Positions 26,620-34,853 of a stretch of 51,273 bases of DNA are shown piece by piece (position 1 is the stretch's first letter; the number at the start of each line of letters is the position of its first letter). The position numbers and the translations under genes are program-made. This stretch comes from Clostridium sp. D53t1_180928_C8 (lineage in GTDB: Bacteria; Bacillota; Clostridia; Clostridiales; Clostridiaceae). The notes beneath the pieces are model-generated. The model was given only the letters and a program-made list of their open reading frames with translations. It did no database searches and had not been told where the DNA came from. The DNA lies in NCBI RefSeq assembly GCF_015667795.1, contig NZ_JADPEL010000023.1:1-51273 (forward strand), in the 5' to 3' direction.

Positions 26620-27996
26620 ATGAATAAGTATGATGCTATAATAATTGGATTTGGAAAAGGTGGAAAAACTCTAGCCGGGTTTTTAGGAAAACAAGGAAAA
26701 AAAGTAGCTTTAATTGAAAAGTCAGAAATGATGTATGGTGGAACTTGTATTAATATTGGATGTATTCCAACTAAAAGGTTAGTTCATAAGTCAAAAGTAG
26801 CTTTATATAAGAAGTTAAATTCTTTTGAAGAAAAAGCTGAAGAATATAGAAGGGCAATAGAAGAAAAAGAAGAGCTAGTTAAAATGTTAAGAGGAAAAAA
26901 TTATAACATGTTAGATAGCAATGAAAATATAACTATATACACAGGAACAGCATCTTTTATATCTAATACAGAGGTTGAAATATATACTGAAGATAGAAAA
27001 TTAATTATAGAAGGTGAAAAAATATTTATAAATACTGGAGCAACTACTGTAATACCTAATATTCCAGGAATAAATGATAGTAAGAGAATATATACAAGTA
27101 CTCAAATATTAGATTTAAAGGAATTACCTAAGCATTTAGTAATTGTTGGTGGAGGTTATATTGGATTAGAGTTTGCATCAATATATGCAAGTTTTGGATC
27201 AAAGGTTACTGTAATAGAAACATCAGATAGAATAGCAGGAAGAGAAGACAAAGATATTTCAGATAATATTAGAGAAATACTAGAAAATAAAGGTATTTCA
27301 TTTATATTAAACTCTAATGTTACATCATTTAATGAAAATAGTGATGAAGTCACTGTTTCATACTTTAATAAATTATATAATAAGGATGAAAATATTAATG
27401 GTGACGCAGTATTAATTGCAACTGGAAGAAAACCTAATATAGAAGGATTAAATTTAGATTTAGCAGGAGTAAAGGTTACTGAAAGAGGGGCAATAGCTGT
27501 TGATAATAAGTTAAAGACAAGCGTTGATAATATATGGGCTATTGGAGATGTTAATGGTGGACCTCAATTCACATATATATCTTTAGATGATTTTAGAATT
27601 ATTAAGGATAATTTACTTGGTGAAGGTAAGAGAACAACTGATAATAGACAAGTTATACCTTATTCTGTATTTATTGAACCAAATTTATCTAGGGTTGGAT
27701 TAAGTGAAGAAGAGGCAAGAGCACAAGGATATGATATAAAAGTAGCAAAATTACAAGTAGCTGCAATTCCAAGAGCAAGGGTAATTGGAGAAATTGAAGG
27801 GATTATGAAGGCTATAGTAGATGCAAAGACAAATAAAATATTAGGATGTACATTATTATCTCCTGAGTCTAGTGAATTGATAAATATAATAAGCATTGCA
27901 ATGAGAGCAAATTTAGATTATACATTTATTCGTGACAATATATTTACTCATCCAACTATGAGTGAAGCATTAAATGATTTGTTTGCATTAATTTAA
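26620..27996 (+). CDS. RclA-like flavin disulfide reductase (hypothiocyanite reductase group)
   Basis: Pyridine nucleotide-disulfide oxidoreductase of 458 residues. FAD motif GFGKGGKTLAG at 10-20, redox disulfide C43/C48 in GGTCINIGCIPTK, NAD(P)H motif GGGYIGLEFAS, WAIGDVNGG, and a C-terminal dimer domain with THPTMSE. The GGTCINIGCIPTK motif and Cys positions match E. coli RclA and related hypothiocyanous acid reductases rather than dihydrolipoamide dehydrogenase. GAGGAGG precedes the ATG at 26620; the frame's earlier ATG lies upstream of that site. Role in oxidant defence is inferred from family and context. Confidence 0.8.
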   Translation: MNKYDAIIIGFGKGGKTLAGFLGKQGKKVALIEKSEMMYGGTCINIGCIPTKRLVHKSKVALYKKLNSFEEKAEEYRRAIEEKEELVKMLRGKNYNMLDSNENITIYTGTASFISNTEVEIYTEDRKLIIEGEKIFINTGATTVIPNIPGINDSKRIYTSTQILDLKELPKHLVIVGGGYIGLEFASIYASFGSKVTVIETSDRIAGREDKDISDNIREILENKGISFILNSNVTSFNENSDEVTVSYFNKLYNKDENINGDAVLIATGRKPNIEGLNLDLAGVKVTERGAIAVDNKLKTSVDNIWAIGDVNGGPQFTYISLDDFRIIKDNLLGEGKRTTDNRQVIPYSVFIEPNLSRVGLSEEEARAQGYDIKVAKLQVAAIPRARVIGEIEGIMKAIVDAKTNKILGCTLLSPESSELINIISIAMRANLDYTFIRDNIFTHPTMSEALNDLFALI

Positions 27997-28014
27997 GTAC
28001 AAGGAGAAAAATTA

Positions 28015-28482
28015 GTGAAAAATAAAAAAGTAATATTATTTATTATATCAGTATTTATAGTAGGAGTAATATCTGGTAGTATAGTTAATTTAAAAAGCAA
28101 AAGTGTTAATGTTGAAAAAAATGTATTGGGATATTCATTTGAATTAAGTGATAAAGATACAATTAATAAAAAATTAGACGGAAAATATTTAAATAGTTTT
28201 GTAACAGTTATAAATAAGAAAGATGAATTTTTGATTAATTTAGAAGGCATAAATTCTGATAAAGATGTTTATATAATAAATCCTGAAGATGGCAGTCAGT
28301 TTCCGTTGCAATATGAGAATGGAAAGTTTTATGGTAAAGTAAAATTAGAAGAGAATATAGATTATGGTATAATTATGGATGTTAATTTAGTAGGTTCGAT
28401 AAGAGTAGTTAATAATATTAAAGAGATAGATGAAAGTAAGTTATTTAATGAAATTTTATCAAGTTTAGGATGTGGTATCTAA
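28015..28482 (+). CDS. Unknown membrane-anchored extracytoplasmic protein
   Basis: I do not recognise this 155-residue protein. It begins with a basic stretch and one hydrophobic helix (about 5-25, VILFIISVFIVGVISGSI), so it is probably anchored with the rest outside. The body looks beta-rich (SFVTVINKKDEFLINLEG, YIINPEDGSQFPLQY) and resembles a small immunoglobulin-like or Spi/BsuPI-type fold only vaguely. One Cys lies near the end (LGCGI). GTG start at 28015 with AAGGAG 5-6 bases before. Sits between the RclA-like gene and the HxlR gene, likely in one transcript. Confidence 0.75.
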   Translation: MKNKKVILFIISVFIVGVISGSIVNLKSKSVNVEKNVLGYSFELSDKDTINKKLDGKYLNSFVTVINKKDEFLINLEGINSDKDVYIINPEDGSQFPLQYENGKFYGKVKLEENIDYGIIMDVNLVGSIRVVNNIKEIDESKLFNEILSSLGCGI

Positions 28483-28505
28483 ACAATAAAGAGAGGTGTT
28501 GTAAA

Positions 28506-28838
28506 ATGTATAAGGTAAAAGAAGAGGTATATAACTGTCCAGTTGAAGCATTATCTAATATCTTAGGAAAGAAGTGGGTTGCAGAAATAATATGGAATAT
28601 CCAGGATAAAAGAATTAGGTTTGGAGAGCTACAAAGAATTTTAGATGGATGTAGTAAAAAGATGCTAACCCAACAATTAGATTTATTAATAGAAAATAAT
28701 ATTGTAATAAATGAAAAAAAGACTATAAACAATACGGTTGAATCAAATTATTATTTAAGTGACTCTGGAATATTATTACTACCAATTATGGAAAGAATGA
28801 TTAATTGGGGTAATAGTAATCTTTCTTGTGAAGGTTAG
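28506..28838 (+). CDS. HxlR-family (DUF24) winged-helix regulator, putative thiol sensor
   Basis: Regulator of 110 residues. CPVEALSNILGKKWVAEII opens the HxlR fold, with FGELQRIL and SKKMLTQQLDLLIE as the recognition region. C11 lies at the position of the redox-sensing N-terminal Cys of YodB, CatR and HypR; C49 and C108 are further candidates. GAGAGGTG precedes the ATG at 28506; the frame open from 28470 overlaps the previous gene. It is the only regulator in the redox island, hence the candidate reader of the four shared operators (inference). Confidence 0.9.
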   Translation: MYKVKEEVYNCPVEALSNILGKKWVAEIIWNIQDKRIRFGELQRILDGCSKKMLTQQLDLLIENNIVINEKKTINNTVESNYYLSDSGILLLPIMERMINWGNSNLSCEG

Positions 28839-28861
28839 AAAATATTATCTAGGGGGGTATA

Positions 28862-28890
28862 TATTGTTAGTATTATGACAGCTAACAATA
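28862..28890. repeat. 9-bp inverted repeat after hxlR-type gene
   Basis: TATTGTTAG (28862-28870) and CTAACAATA (28882-28890) are perfect arms around an 11-base loop. It precedes the terminator at 28902 and may be a 3'-UTR hairpin; no T-run follows it. Confidence 0.5.
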
Positions 28891-28901
28891 AGATAAATTA
28901 A

Positions 28902-28951
28902 GTAGTATGGAATAAGAGTTCTAATTTTACTATTATTCCATACTACCTTTT
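28902..28951 (+). terminator. Terminator after the HxlR gene
   Basis: GTAGTATGGAATAA (28902-28915) pairs perfectly with TTATTCCATACTAC (28933-28946), followed by CTTTT. Confidence 0.82.
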
Positions 28952-28960
28952 AAAAAATAT

Positions 28961-29009
28961 AGTTACTAAAAAGTGCCTAATTGTGAATATAAAGTCTTTA
29001 TATTAATAT
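28961..29009 (+). promoter_or_regulatory. Redox-island promoter 4 with shared operator (CcdA-TlpA)
   Basis: Operator AGTTAC-N6-GTGCCT at 28961-28978, then AA, -35 TTGTGA (28981-28986), 17-bp spacer and -10 TAATAT (29004-29009). Same geometry as copies 1-3. Confidence 0.7.
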
Positions 29010-29042
29010 AAAGAAAAAAAGAATAATAGGAGGAAACAGTTA

Positions 29043-30230
29043 GTGGGAAATATTAATTTTTTCATAGTGTTTATTGAGGGGATATTATCGATTTTCTCTC
29101 CATGTATATTGCCGATACTGCCGATATACTTAAGTATGTTATCAAATAGTAGTGTAGATGAATTAAGGGATTCAAAATTTAGAAGTGGAACTTTAATAAA
29201 GAATACCATATTTTTTGCACTAGGAATATCAACTACATTTTTTATATTAGGTTCATCAATAAGTGCTCTAAGTACATTTTTGAATGCTAATAAGAATATT
29301 ATAATGATAATTGGTGGAATTATTATTATATTTATGGGACTATTTTATTTAGGAATAATAAAATTAGATTTATTAAATAGAGAAAAAAGATTAAATGTTA
29401 ATTATAAAACTATGTCTCCGGTGTCTGCTTTTGTCTTAGGATTTACATTTAGTTTTGGTTGGACACCTTGTATTGGTCCTATCTTAGCATCAGTACTAGT
29501 TATGGCATCAACATCAGATAATTTATTTACTTCTAATTTATTAATTGCAATTTACACTTTAGGATTTATATTACCATTTATAATAGCATCAATATTTTAT
29601 GGAAAATTATTTAAAAAATTTGATTCAGTAAAAAAATATATGAATGAAATAAAAAAGATAAGTGGTATTTTCATAATTATAGCTGGAATAGTTATGCTTG
29701 CTAATGGTGTTATTAATGTAAATAAACAAGCAAGTATTAAGAATGAAAATAAAACAGAAAATAGTGAGAGTGTAAATGAAAATAATAAAGAAGATAACGG
29801 CAAGATTTCACCAATAGATTTTACTTTATATGATCAATACGGTAAAGAGCACACTCTTAGTGAATATAAAGGAAAAACAATATTCTTAAATTTCTGGGCA
29901 ACATGGTGTCCTCCATGTAGAGAGGAAATGCCTTATATAGATGAATTATATCAAGAATATAATACGAATCAAGATGATGTAGTAATTCTTGGAGTATCAT
30001 CACCTAATTTAGGAAGAGAAGGCTCAGAAGAAGATGTTAAAAAATTTTTATCTGAAAATTACTATAAGTTCCCTGTAGTGTTTGATGAGGGGGGACCTAT
30101 GATTATTGAATATGGTATTAGTGCTTTTCCATCAACTCTTATAATAGATAAAGAGGGATTTGTAAGTAAGTATATACCAGGTGGTATGGATAAGGAAACT
30201 ATGAAGAGTCTAATTGAAGCTGAAAGATAG
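29043..30230 (+). CDS. CcdA-TlpA fusion: transmembrane thiol-reducing protein
   Basis: Fusion of 395 residues. The N-terminal CcdA/DsbD-type membrane domain (about 1-225, six helices) carries the paired redox Cys C21 (FSPCILPILP) and C143 (WTPCIGPIL). After an Asn/Glu/Lys linker (228-252) comes an extracytoplasmic TlpA/ResA thioredoxin domain with C289/C292 (WCPPC) and cis-Pro in SAFPSTLII. It would take electrons from cytoplasmic thioredoxin and reduce disulfides outside. GTG start, nine bases after AGGAGG. The promoter has the island operator, tying it to thioredoxin and its reductase. Confidence 0.93.
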   Translation: MGNINFFIVFIEGILSIFSPCILPILPIYLSMLSNSSVDELRDSKFRSGTLIKNTIFFALGISTTFFILGSSISALSTFLNANKNIIMIIGGIIIIFMGLFYLGIIKLDLLNREKRLNVNYKTMSPVSAFVLGFTFSFGWTPCIGPILASVLVMASTSDNLFTSNLLIAIYTLGFILPFIIASIFYGKLFKKFDSVKKYMNEIKKISGIFIIIAGIVMLANGVINVNKQASIKNENKTENSESVNENNKEDNGKISPIDFTLYDQYGKEHTLSEYKGKTIFLNFWATWCPPCREEMPYIDELYQEYNTNQDDVVILGVSSPNLGREGSEEDVKKFLSENYYKFPVVFDEGGPMIIEYGISAFPSTLIIDKEGFVSKYIPGGMDKETMKSLIEAER

Positions 30231-30245
30231 CATATTTATAGTCAT

Positions 30246-30288
30246 AAAAAATAGACCTATTTTAAAATTAAACTAGGTCTATTTTTTT
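30246..30288 (+). terminator. Terminator after the CcdA-TlpA gene
   Basis: Perfect 14-bp arms, 30246-30259 and 30274-30287, ending in a T-run. Confidence 0.88.
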
Positions 30289-30325
30289 ATGTAATCTTAT
30301 AGAGTGATTATTAAATTGTTTATAT

Positions 30326-31156
30326 TTATTTTAGGTATTCTTCTAATGTTAATTGTTTTTCAGTTATTTCTTTAGCTGCATCTTTTCCAACGTATCTTAA
30401 ATGCCATGGTTCGTAGCTATATCCTGTAATATCCTCTTTCCCTTTAGGATATCTAAGTATAAAACCATAATTACTACTATTTTCTAGCATCCATTTAAAG
30501 GTTTTTGTATTTTCAAATCCTTCATCTAAACTACTATATTCACTAGATAATATATCTATTGCTAGACCAGTTTGATGCTCGCTATGACCAGGATGAGCAA
30601 CATAATTATTAGCAGACTCAACACCTTCATTTGCAACTGCATCATTATAAACTGTAACTTGATAATCGCATGAACGGTATCCTGAAATACCAATTAAATT
30701 AATATTATCTTTTTTTGCAGCGTTAAACATGTTTTCGAGTTCTGTTGCAACTTCAGCTCTAACATGAGCTGTCATATTAGAGGTTGTTTGTAATGGAATA
30801 TTAGGAACAACTAAATCACTAGGTTCATAGTTTTCTTCAAGAGCGTGATCTCTGTTAACTAATATAAGATATTCATTATTAGAATCATTGTAAGTTAAAT
30901 TCATACCTTCAGATGTATTATTATCTTCAGATTTGTTATTATCTTCAGAACTAATATTATCTTCAGAGTTGCTGTTATCTTGAGTAGCATCATCACTTTT
31001 AGAATTTATGCTAGCAACGTTATTAATGGTAGAATTTTTATCATCATTAATATATTTATTTATAAAAGCAACTGAAACTACAATTAAACCTATAATAAGT
31101 AAAATAAAAATGTTTTTTTGAATTATAAATTTTTTATTTGATTTTATATTTTTCAT
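30326..31156 (-). CDS. D-Ala-D-Ala carboxypeptidase (VanY/M15B family), membrane-anchored
   Basis: Cell-wall peptidase of 276 residues. An N-terminal basic region and helix (about 14-33) anchor it; a linker rich in Ser-Glu-Asp-Asn units (about 55-85, imperfect SEDN repeats) leads to the M15B domain. Zinc and catalytic motifs are present: GYRSCDYQ, SEHQTGLAIDI (His and Asp ligands) and EPWHLRYVG. It should trim D-Ala or cut near the peptide stem ends outside the cell. GGGGTGG precedes the ATG. A single gene that converges with the CcdA-TlpA gene. Confidence 0.9.
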   Translation of the reverse strand: MKNIKSNKKFIIQKNIFILLIIGLIVVSVAFINKYINDDKNSTINNVASINSKSDDATQDNSNSEDNISSEDNNKSEDNNTSEGMNLTYNDSNNEYLILVNRDHALEENYEPSDLVVPNIPLQTTSNMTAHVRAEVATELENMFNAAKKDNINLIGISGYRSCDYQVTVYNDAVANEGVESANNYVAHPGHSEHQTGLAIDILSSEYSSLDEGFENTKTFKWMLENSSNYGFILRYPKGKEDITGYSYEPWHLRYVGKDAAKEITEKQLTLEEYLK

Positions 31157-31249
31157 AGTACCACCCCTTCTATATTGTATTCTAGATTTTAAATATTTTA
31201 AAGTACTATTATATTTATTTAAAAAGAGGAAGCTAGTTTAATTTACTTA

Positions 31250-31289
31250 AAGCAAAAAAAAGGTTGTACAAATTTATGTACAACCTTTT
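31250..31289 (-). terminator. Terminator of the MFS gene
   Basis: AAAAGGTTGTACA (31258-31270) pairs with TGTACAACCTTTT (31277-31289). On the minus strand the hairpin is followed by a seven-T run, so it ends the gene at 31298. Confidence 0.88.
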
Positions 31290-31297
31290 AATAATTA

Positions 31298-32527
31298 TTA
31301 AGCAGCTTTGTTAAATTTTAATTCATTTTTTTTTACTATGTTATATCTAATATTAACTATAAGTGCTAATATAACACCTAAAGCAGTAATTACCATATCG
31401 AATAATATTACGTGGCTTAAGTTTATATCTGCTAATATACCAGTAATACTTGGTACTACAGTAGAAGCTATACTTGAAGCTGTAAATACTATACCAGTGA
31501 TTTTACCCTTACTTGATGGGAATAATTCTGACATTGAGGTTAATGCTAATTGTAGAACTCCACCAGCAGCAGAGAATCCAATTACAAATGCTGCAATTAT
31601 GCAAGTTAATGTGCTTGGGAACATCCAAAGTATTGTTAACATTACTAAGGATATTAATGGGTAAACAAATGTAAATCTAACTTGTTTTATCCATTTAGCA
31701 ACTAATACTGAAGTAACAAATACAGATACTATTGAGCCAGTACTATAAATACTTATTAATTTAAGAGAAACAGTTTGTTCAACGCCAGCAACTTCTCTTG
31801 CAAATGATGGTAGCCAGTTTGCGACAACTTGGAATGTTGCAGTAGCAGTGAAGCCGATTAATATTAAGCAAATGCCTTCAATCCAGAAGTTAGCTTTAAC
31901 ATTAGATTCAATTTTTTCTTCAGTAACAATAGCTTCTGTTTTTTCAACAGCTTTGAAAGCAGGGAACGGAAGCTTTAATATGAAGAATCCATTAATTATA
32001 AATACAGCAATACAGAATATAAATGTCCATCCGAAGTAAAGATCGTTAGCTATTAAGAAGCTAATAATCCAAGGCAATATAAATTGTCCAGCAGATATAA
32101 AGGCTTTAATAGCAACGTTTGCACTTCCAGATGCTTTAGGGAAACATTCAGTTAATGCAGGGTAAGTACCAGCATCCATAAATGAGTTAGCCATACCAGC
32201 TAATAATGCAAAGAAGAAGGCCATAGTAACGTTAGTACTTACTAATATACCACCCATAAATATTGCATAAGTTCCCATGCCTAAAAGAATAAATGGCTTT
32301 CTACCATATTTGTCTGATAATATACCTGATACAAATAATACAATTAATCTACCTAATCCAAGAGCTGAAATAACATATGATACACCAGCTTTGTTAGTAT
32401 TGAATTGTTCCATTAAGAAATCGATGTTTTGTGCTAAGATGATAGCACCCATACCATGTATAAAGTAGTTAATATACATAGCTAATGCCGTAGGCATATA
32501 CTTATTTTTAGTAAGCGTATTTTGCAT
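31298..32527 (-). CDS. MFS transporter, substrate unknown
   Basis: Twelve-helix major facilitator of 409 residues. Motif A is present as GILSDKYGRKPFIL between helices 2 and 3, and a central cytoplasmic loop (about 195-215) is rich in Glu/Lys. AGGAG precedes the ATG. The gene is divergent from a LysR regulator at 32779, which probably controls it. The overall type is closest to sugar-acid/aromatic-acid or organic-anion MFS importers, but I cannot name a substrate. Confidence 0.87.
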   Translation of the reverse strand: MQNTLTKNKYMPTALAMYINYFIHGMGAIILAQNIDFLMEQFNTNKAGVSYVISALGLGRLIVLFVSGILSDKYGRKPFILLGMGTYAIFMGGILVSTNVTMAFFFALLAGMANSFMDAGTYPALTECFPKASGSANVAIKAFISAGQFILPWIISFLIANDLYFGWTFIFCIAVFIINGFFILKLPFPAFKAVEKTEAIVTEEKIESNVKANFWIEGICLILIGFTATATFQVVANWLPSFAREVAGVEQTVSLKLISIYSTGSIVSVFVTSVLVAKWIKQVRFTFVYPLISLVMLTILWMFPSTLTCIIAAFVIGFSAAGGVLQLALTSMSELFPSSKGKITGIVFTASSIASTVVPSITGILADINLSHVILFDMVITALGVILALIVNIRYNIVKKNELKFNKAA

Positions 32528-32646
32528 TTTTAATACTCCTTTTGATAAAAATTTAACTAAGTTATGTATAAAGTTCTTTGTAAGATTACAAAATAAATTT
32601 TAATATATTATTTTCAATTATTCTAATACATATTTTTGTGTTTATT

Positions 32647-32663
32647 TATAGAAAATATCTATA
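32647..32663. promoter_or_regulatory. Candidate LysR-type box (T-N11-A)
   Basis: TATAG-AAAATAT-CTATA is an inverted repeat of the T-N11-A form bound by LysR regulators. It lies midway between the divergent MFS and LysR starts, 14 bp before a TATAAT (about 32671-32676) that may be the lysR -10. Confidence 0.4.
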
Positions 32664-32778
32664 TATATGTTATAATATTTTAGATTTATAAAGAAAAATA
32701 AGTTTAAATTATAACAAAGTTAATATTTAAGATTTAATATATGTTATTAAAATAGAATGTTAGGCAAAGGAGATAAAA

Positions 32779-33669
32779 ATGAATTTAAATCATTTAAGTT
32801 ATTTTAGAGTTTTAGCAAGGTTAGAACATTATACTCAAGCAGCAGAAGAATTATCTATAACACAACCAAGCTTAAGTCATGCTATGGCAACGTTAGAGAA
32901 AGATTTAGGAACTTATCTTTTTGAAAAGCAAGGGAGAAATATAAAACTAACTAAGTATGGGAAAATATATTTTGAATATGTAGACAGAGCTTTAAGTGAG
33001 TTAGAAAAAGGTGAAAAAAAGATTAGAGAGTTGACTAGCGTTTCTACAGGAACTATAGAATTAGGTTATATATATACGCTAGGTCCAAAGTTTATTCCAC
33101 ATCTTATTAAGGATTTTACATCTTTAGATAATAATAAAAATATAAAATTCATATTTGGTCAAGGGACTACAAAGTCTCTTATTGAAGGTTTGAAGGAAGA
33201 AAAATTCGATATGATATTCTGTTCAAAGGTAGAAAATGAACCAGATATAGATTTTATTCCAATAGCAAATGAGGAGCTTGTTGTTATTGTATCTAATGAT
33301 CATCCATTAGCTAAAAAAGAGTCTATAGATTTAAAAGAAATAGATAGTTATCCCTTTATCGGATTTAGTGAAAAGAGTGGTATAAGATCAATAATAGAAG
33401 AGTTATTTAAAAAGGTAGATATTGTACCTAATACTATATGTGAAGTAGAAGAGGATAATGCAGTAGCAGGATTAGTTGAGATAAATTATGGAATAGCAGT
33501 TCTTCCAAGGATATCATCTTTAAAGTATTATAATGTTAAAGTATTACCAATAACAAACCCTAAACATGAGAGGTTTATTTATTTAGCAACTTTAAAGAAT
33601 AGATATCTTACTCCTTCTGTTAATTTATTTAAGAAATATAGCTTAGAGTATAGTAAGGATAAATTTTAA
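32779..33669 (+). CDS. LysR-family transcriptional regulator
   Basis: LysR-type regulator of 296 residues. The helix-turn-helix is in the first 60 residues (HYTQAAEELSITQPSLS, then LFEKQGRNIKLTKYG); the effector domain begins near 90 (GTIELGYIYTLG). It belongs to the CynR/GltC-like branch by general look. AAAGGAG precedes the ATG. Divergent from the MFS transporter, which is its likely target. Confidence 0.92.
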   Translation: MNLNHLSYFRVLARLEHYTQAAEELSITQPSLSHAMATLEKDLGTYLFEKQGRNIKLTKYGKIYFEYVDRALSELEKGEKKIRELTSVSTGTIELGYIYTLGPKFIPHLIKDFTSLDNNKNIKFIFGQGTTKSLIEGLKEEKFDMIFCSKVENEPDIDFIPIANEELVVIVSNDHPLAKKESIDLKEIDSYPFIGFSEKSGIRSIIEELFKKVDIVPNTICEVEEDNAVAGLVEINYGIAVLPRISSLKYYNVKVLPITNPKHERFIYLATLKNRYLTPSVNLFKKYSLEYSKDKF

Positions 33670-33724
33670 AATAAATGCTATAATGTTTTGAGAAAAATAT
33701 TAGATAATATATAGGGGTGATATT

Positions 33725-34765
33725 TTGGAGTACATTAATGATATAAATATTCAAGAGGCTGTGATACATATTTTAGATAGTAATTCATCTGAACCAATTT
33801 TAAATGAGTATACATTAGAGTTAAATGAAGATATTTATAAGTTTTTACATAAGCATATTGAAAAATGTTTAAAGGATGAAGAGTTAAAGACAGCAGCCTT
33901 TAATTCAGAAAGAAATATTGTAAAGGAAATAGTTCAAGACTATTTAAATGGAGTAGATAACGACTTTTTAGGATTATCTAAGGAATTATCTAGACAGCTT
34001 TTTTCTATTATGAAGGGAAATGTTAATATTCCATCTTGTGATTTGATAATAGTTTCATTAATTACAGACGTAGGTCCTATGGTAGGAGTACTTAAGATGG
34101 ATTATGTTAAGAACTTTACTCATTCTGTGGAATTTGTAAATGATAAAATAGGAATAGGAATAGTACCGCAATCTGCAGGATTACCAGGTAGTAGTCAAAG
34201 AATTCAAAAGGCAGCATTTATAAAACCAATTAGAGAAGATCAAGTATTTGATTTGTATGTAATTGATAAGCAAAAAAAATCAGCTGAAGATGATGAGTAT
34301 GGAGCTAATTATTTTATGAATAGTTTCTTAGGTTGTAGTATTGTTACTAATAAGAGGGACATGACAAAGACATTTTTAAAAGCTACAGAAACTTGGACTA
34401 GAAGTAATATTACCGAAAATGCAGATGAGGCTGAAAAAATAAGAACAAAGATAAAAAGTAAGCTTAAGGATGAAGAGTTTATTAATATAGAAGAAGTTTC
34501 TAATGAATTATTTAAAGATCAACCAACAAAGAAGCAGGATTTCGAAATATTCATGAAGGGAAATGGATTAGAAAATGAGGTTTCTGTAGATAAAGCGTGG
34601 GTAGAAAAAAAGCTTAAGAGAGTAAGACTTAAGATTGATAAAGATATTGACTTATACATAAATGAAGAAGCTTATCATGATAATTCTAAATTTGAAATTC
34701 AACGTAATGGAGATGGAAGTATCAATATGATAATTAAACATGTAATTAATTATATTGAAAAATAA
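33725..34765 (+). CDS. Nucleoid-associated protein, NdpA/YejK (NA37) family
   Basis: Cytoplasmic protein of 346 residues. The opening INDINIQEAVIHILDSNSSEP, the middle RIQKAAFIKP and YFMNSFLGC, and the length fit the 37-kDa nucleoid-associated family. Start is TTG at 33725 with GGGGTGAT a few bases upstream; no ATG is suitably placed. Follows the LysR gene by 55 bp and may share its transcript. DNA binding is known for E. coli YejK; in clostridia the role is not established. Confidence 0.85.
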   Translation: MEYINDINIQEAVIHILDSNSSEPILNEYTLELNEDIYKFLHKHIEKCLKDEELKTAAFNSERNIVKEIVQDYLNGVDNDFLGLSKELSRQLFSIMKGNVNIPSCDLIIVSLITDVGPMVGVLKMDYVKNFTHSVEFVNDKIGIGIVPQSAGLPGSSQRIQKAAFIKPIREDQVFDLYVIDKQKKSAEDDEYGANYFMNSFLGCSIVTNKRDMTKTFLKATETWTRSNITENADEAEKIRTKIKSKLKDEEFINIEEVSNELFKDQPTKKQDFEIFMKGNGLENEVSVDKAWVEKKLKRVRLKIDKDIDLYINEEAYHDNSKFEIQRNGDGSINMIIKHVINYIEK

Positions 34766-34804
34766 AAGCTGTTGAAATTATTATTATATATTTTTGTATT
34801 AAAA

Positions 34805-34843
34805 ATAGAGGCTATTGTATTAAGTAATCACAATAGCCTCTAT
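34805..34843. terminator. Bidirectional terminator between NdpA and FUSC genes
   Basis: Perfect 14-bp arms, ATAGAGGCTATTGT (34805-34818) and ACAATAGCCTCTAT (34830-34843), between convergent genes. Confidence 0.82.
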
Positions 34844-34853
34844 ATTGTTATAT

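Noticed and set aside
28445-28732. 95-residue frame antisense to the HxlR gene
   Set aside because: Covers a clear regulator on the other strand and has no ribosome binding site.
31308-31664. 118-residue frame antisense to the MFS gene
   Set aside because: Shadow of a well-supported transporter; no upstream ribosome binding site or promoter.
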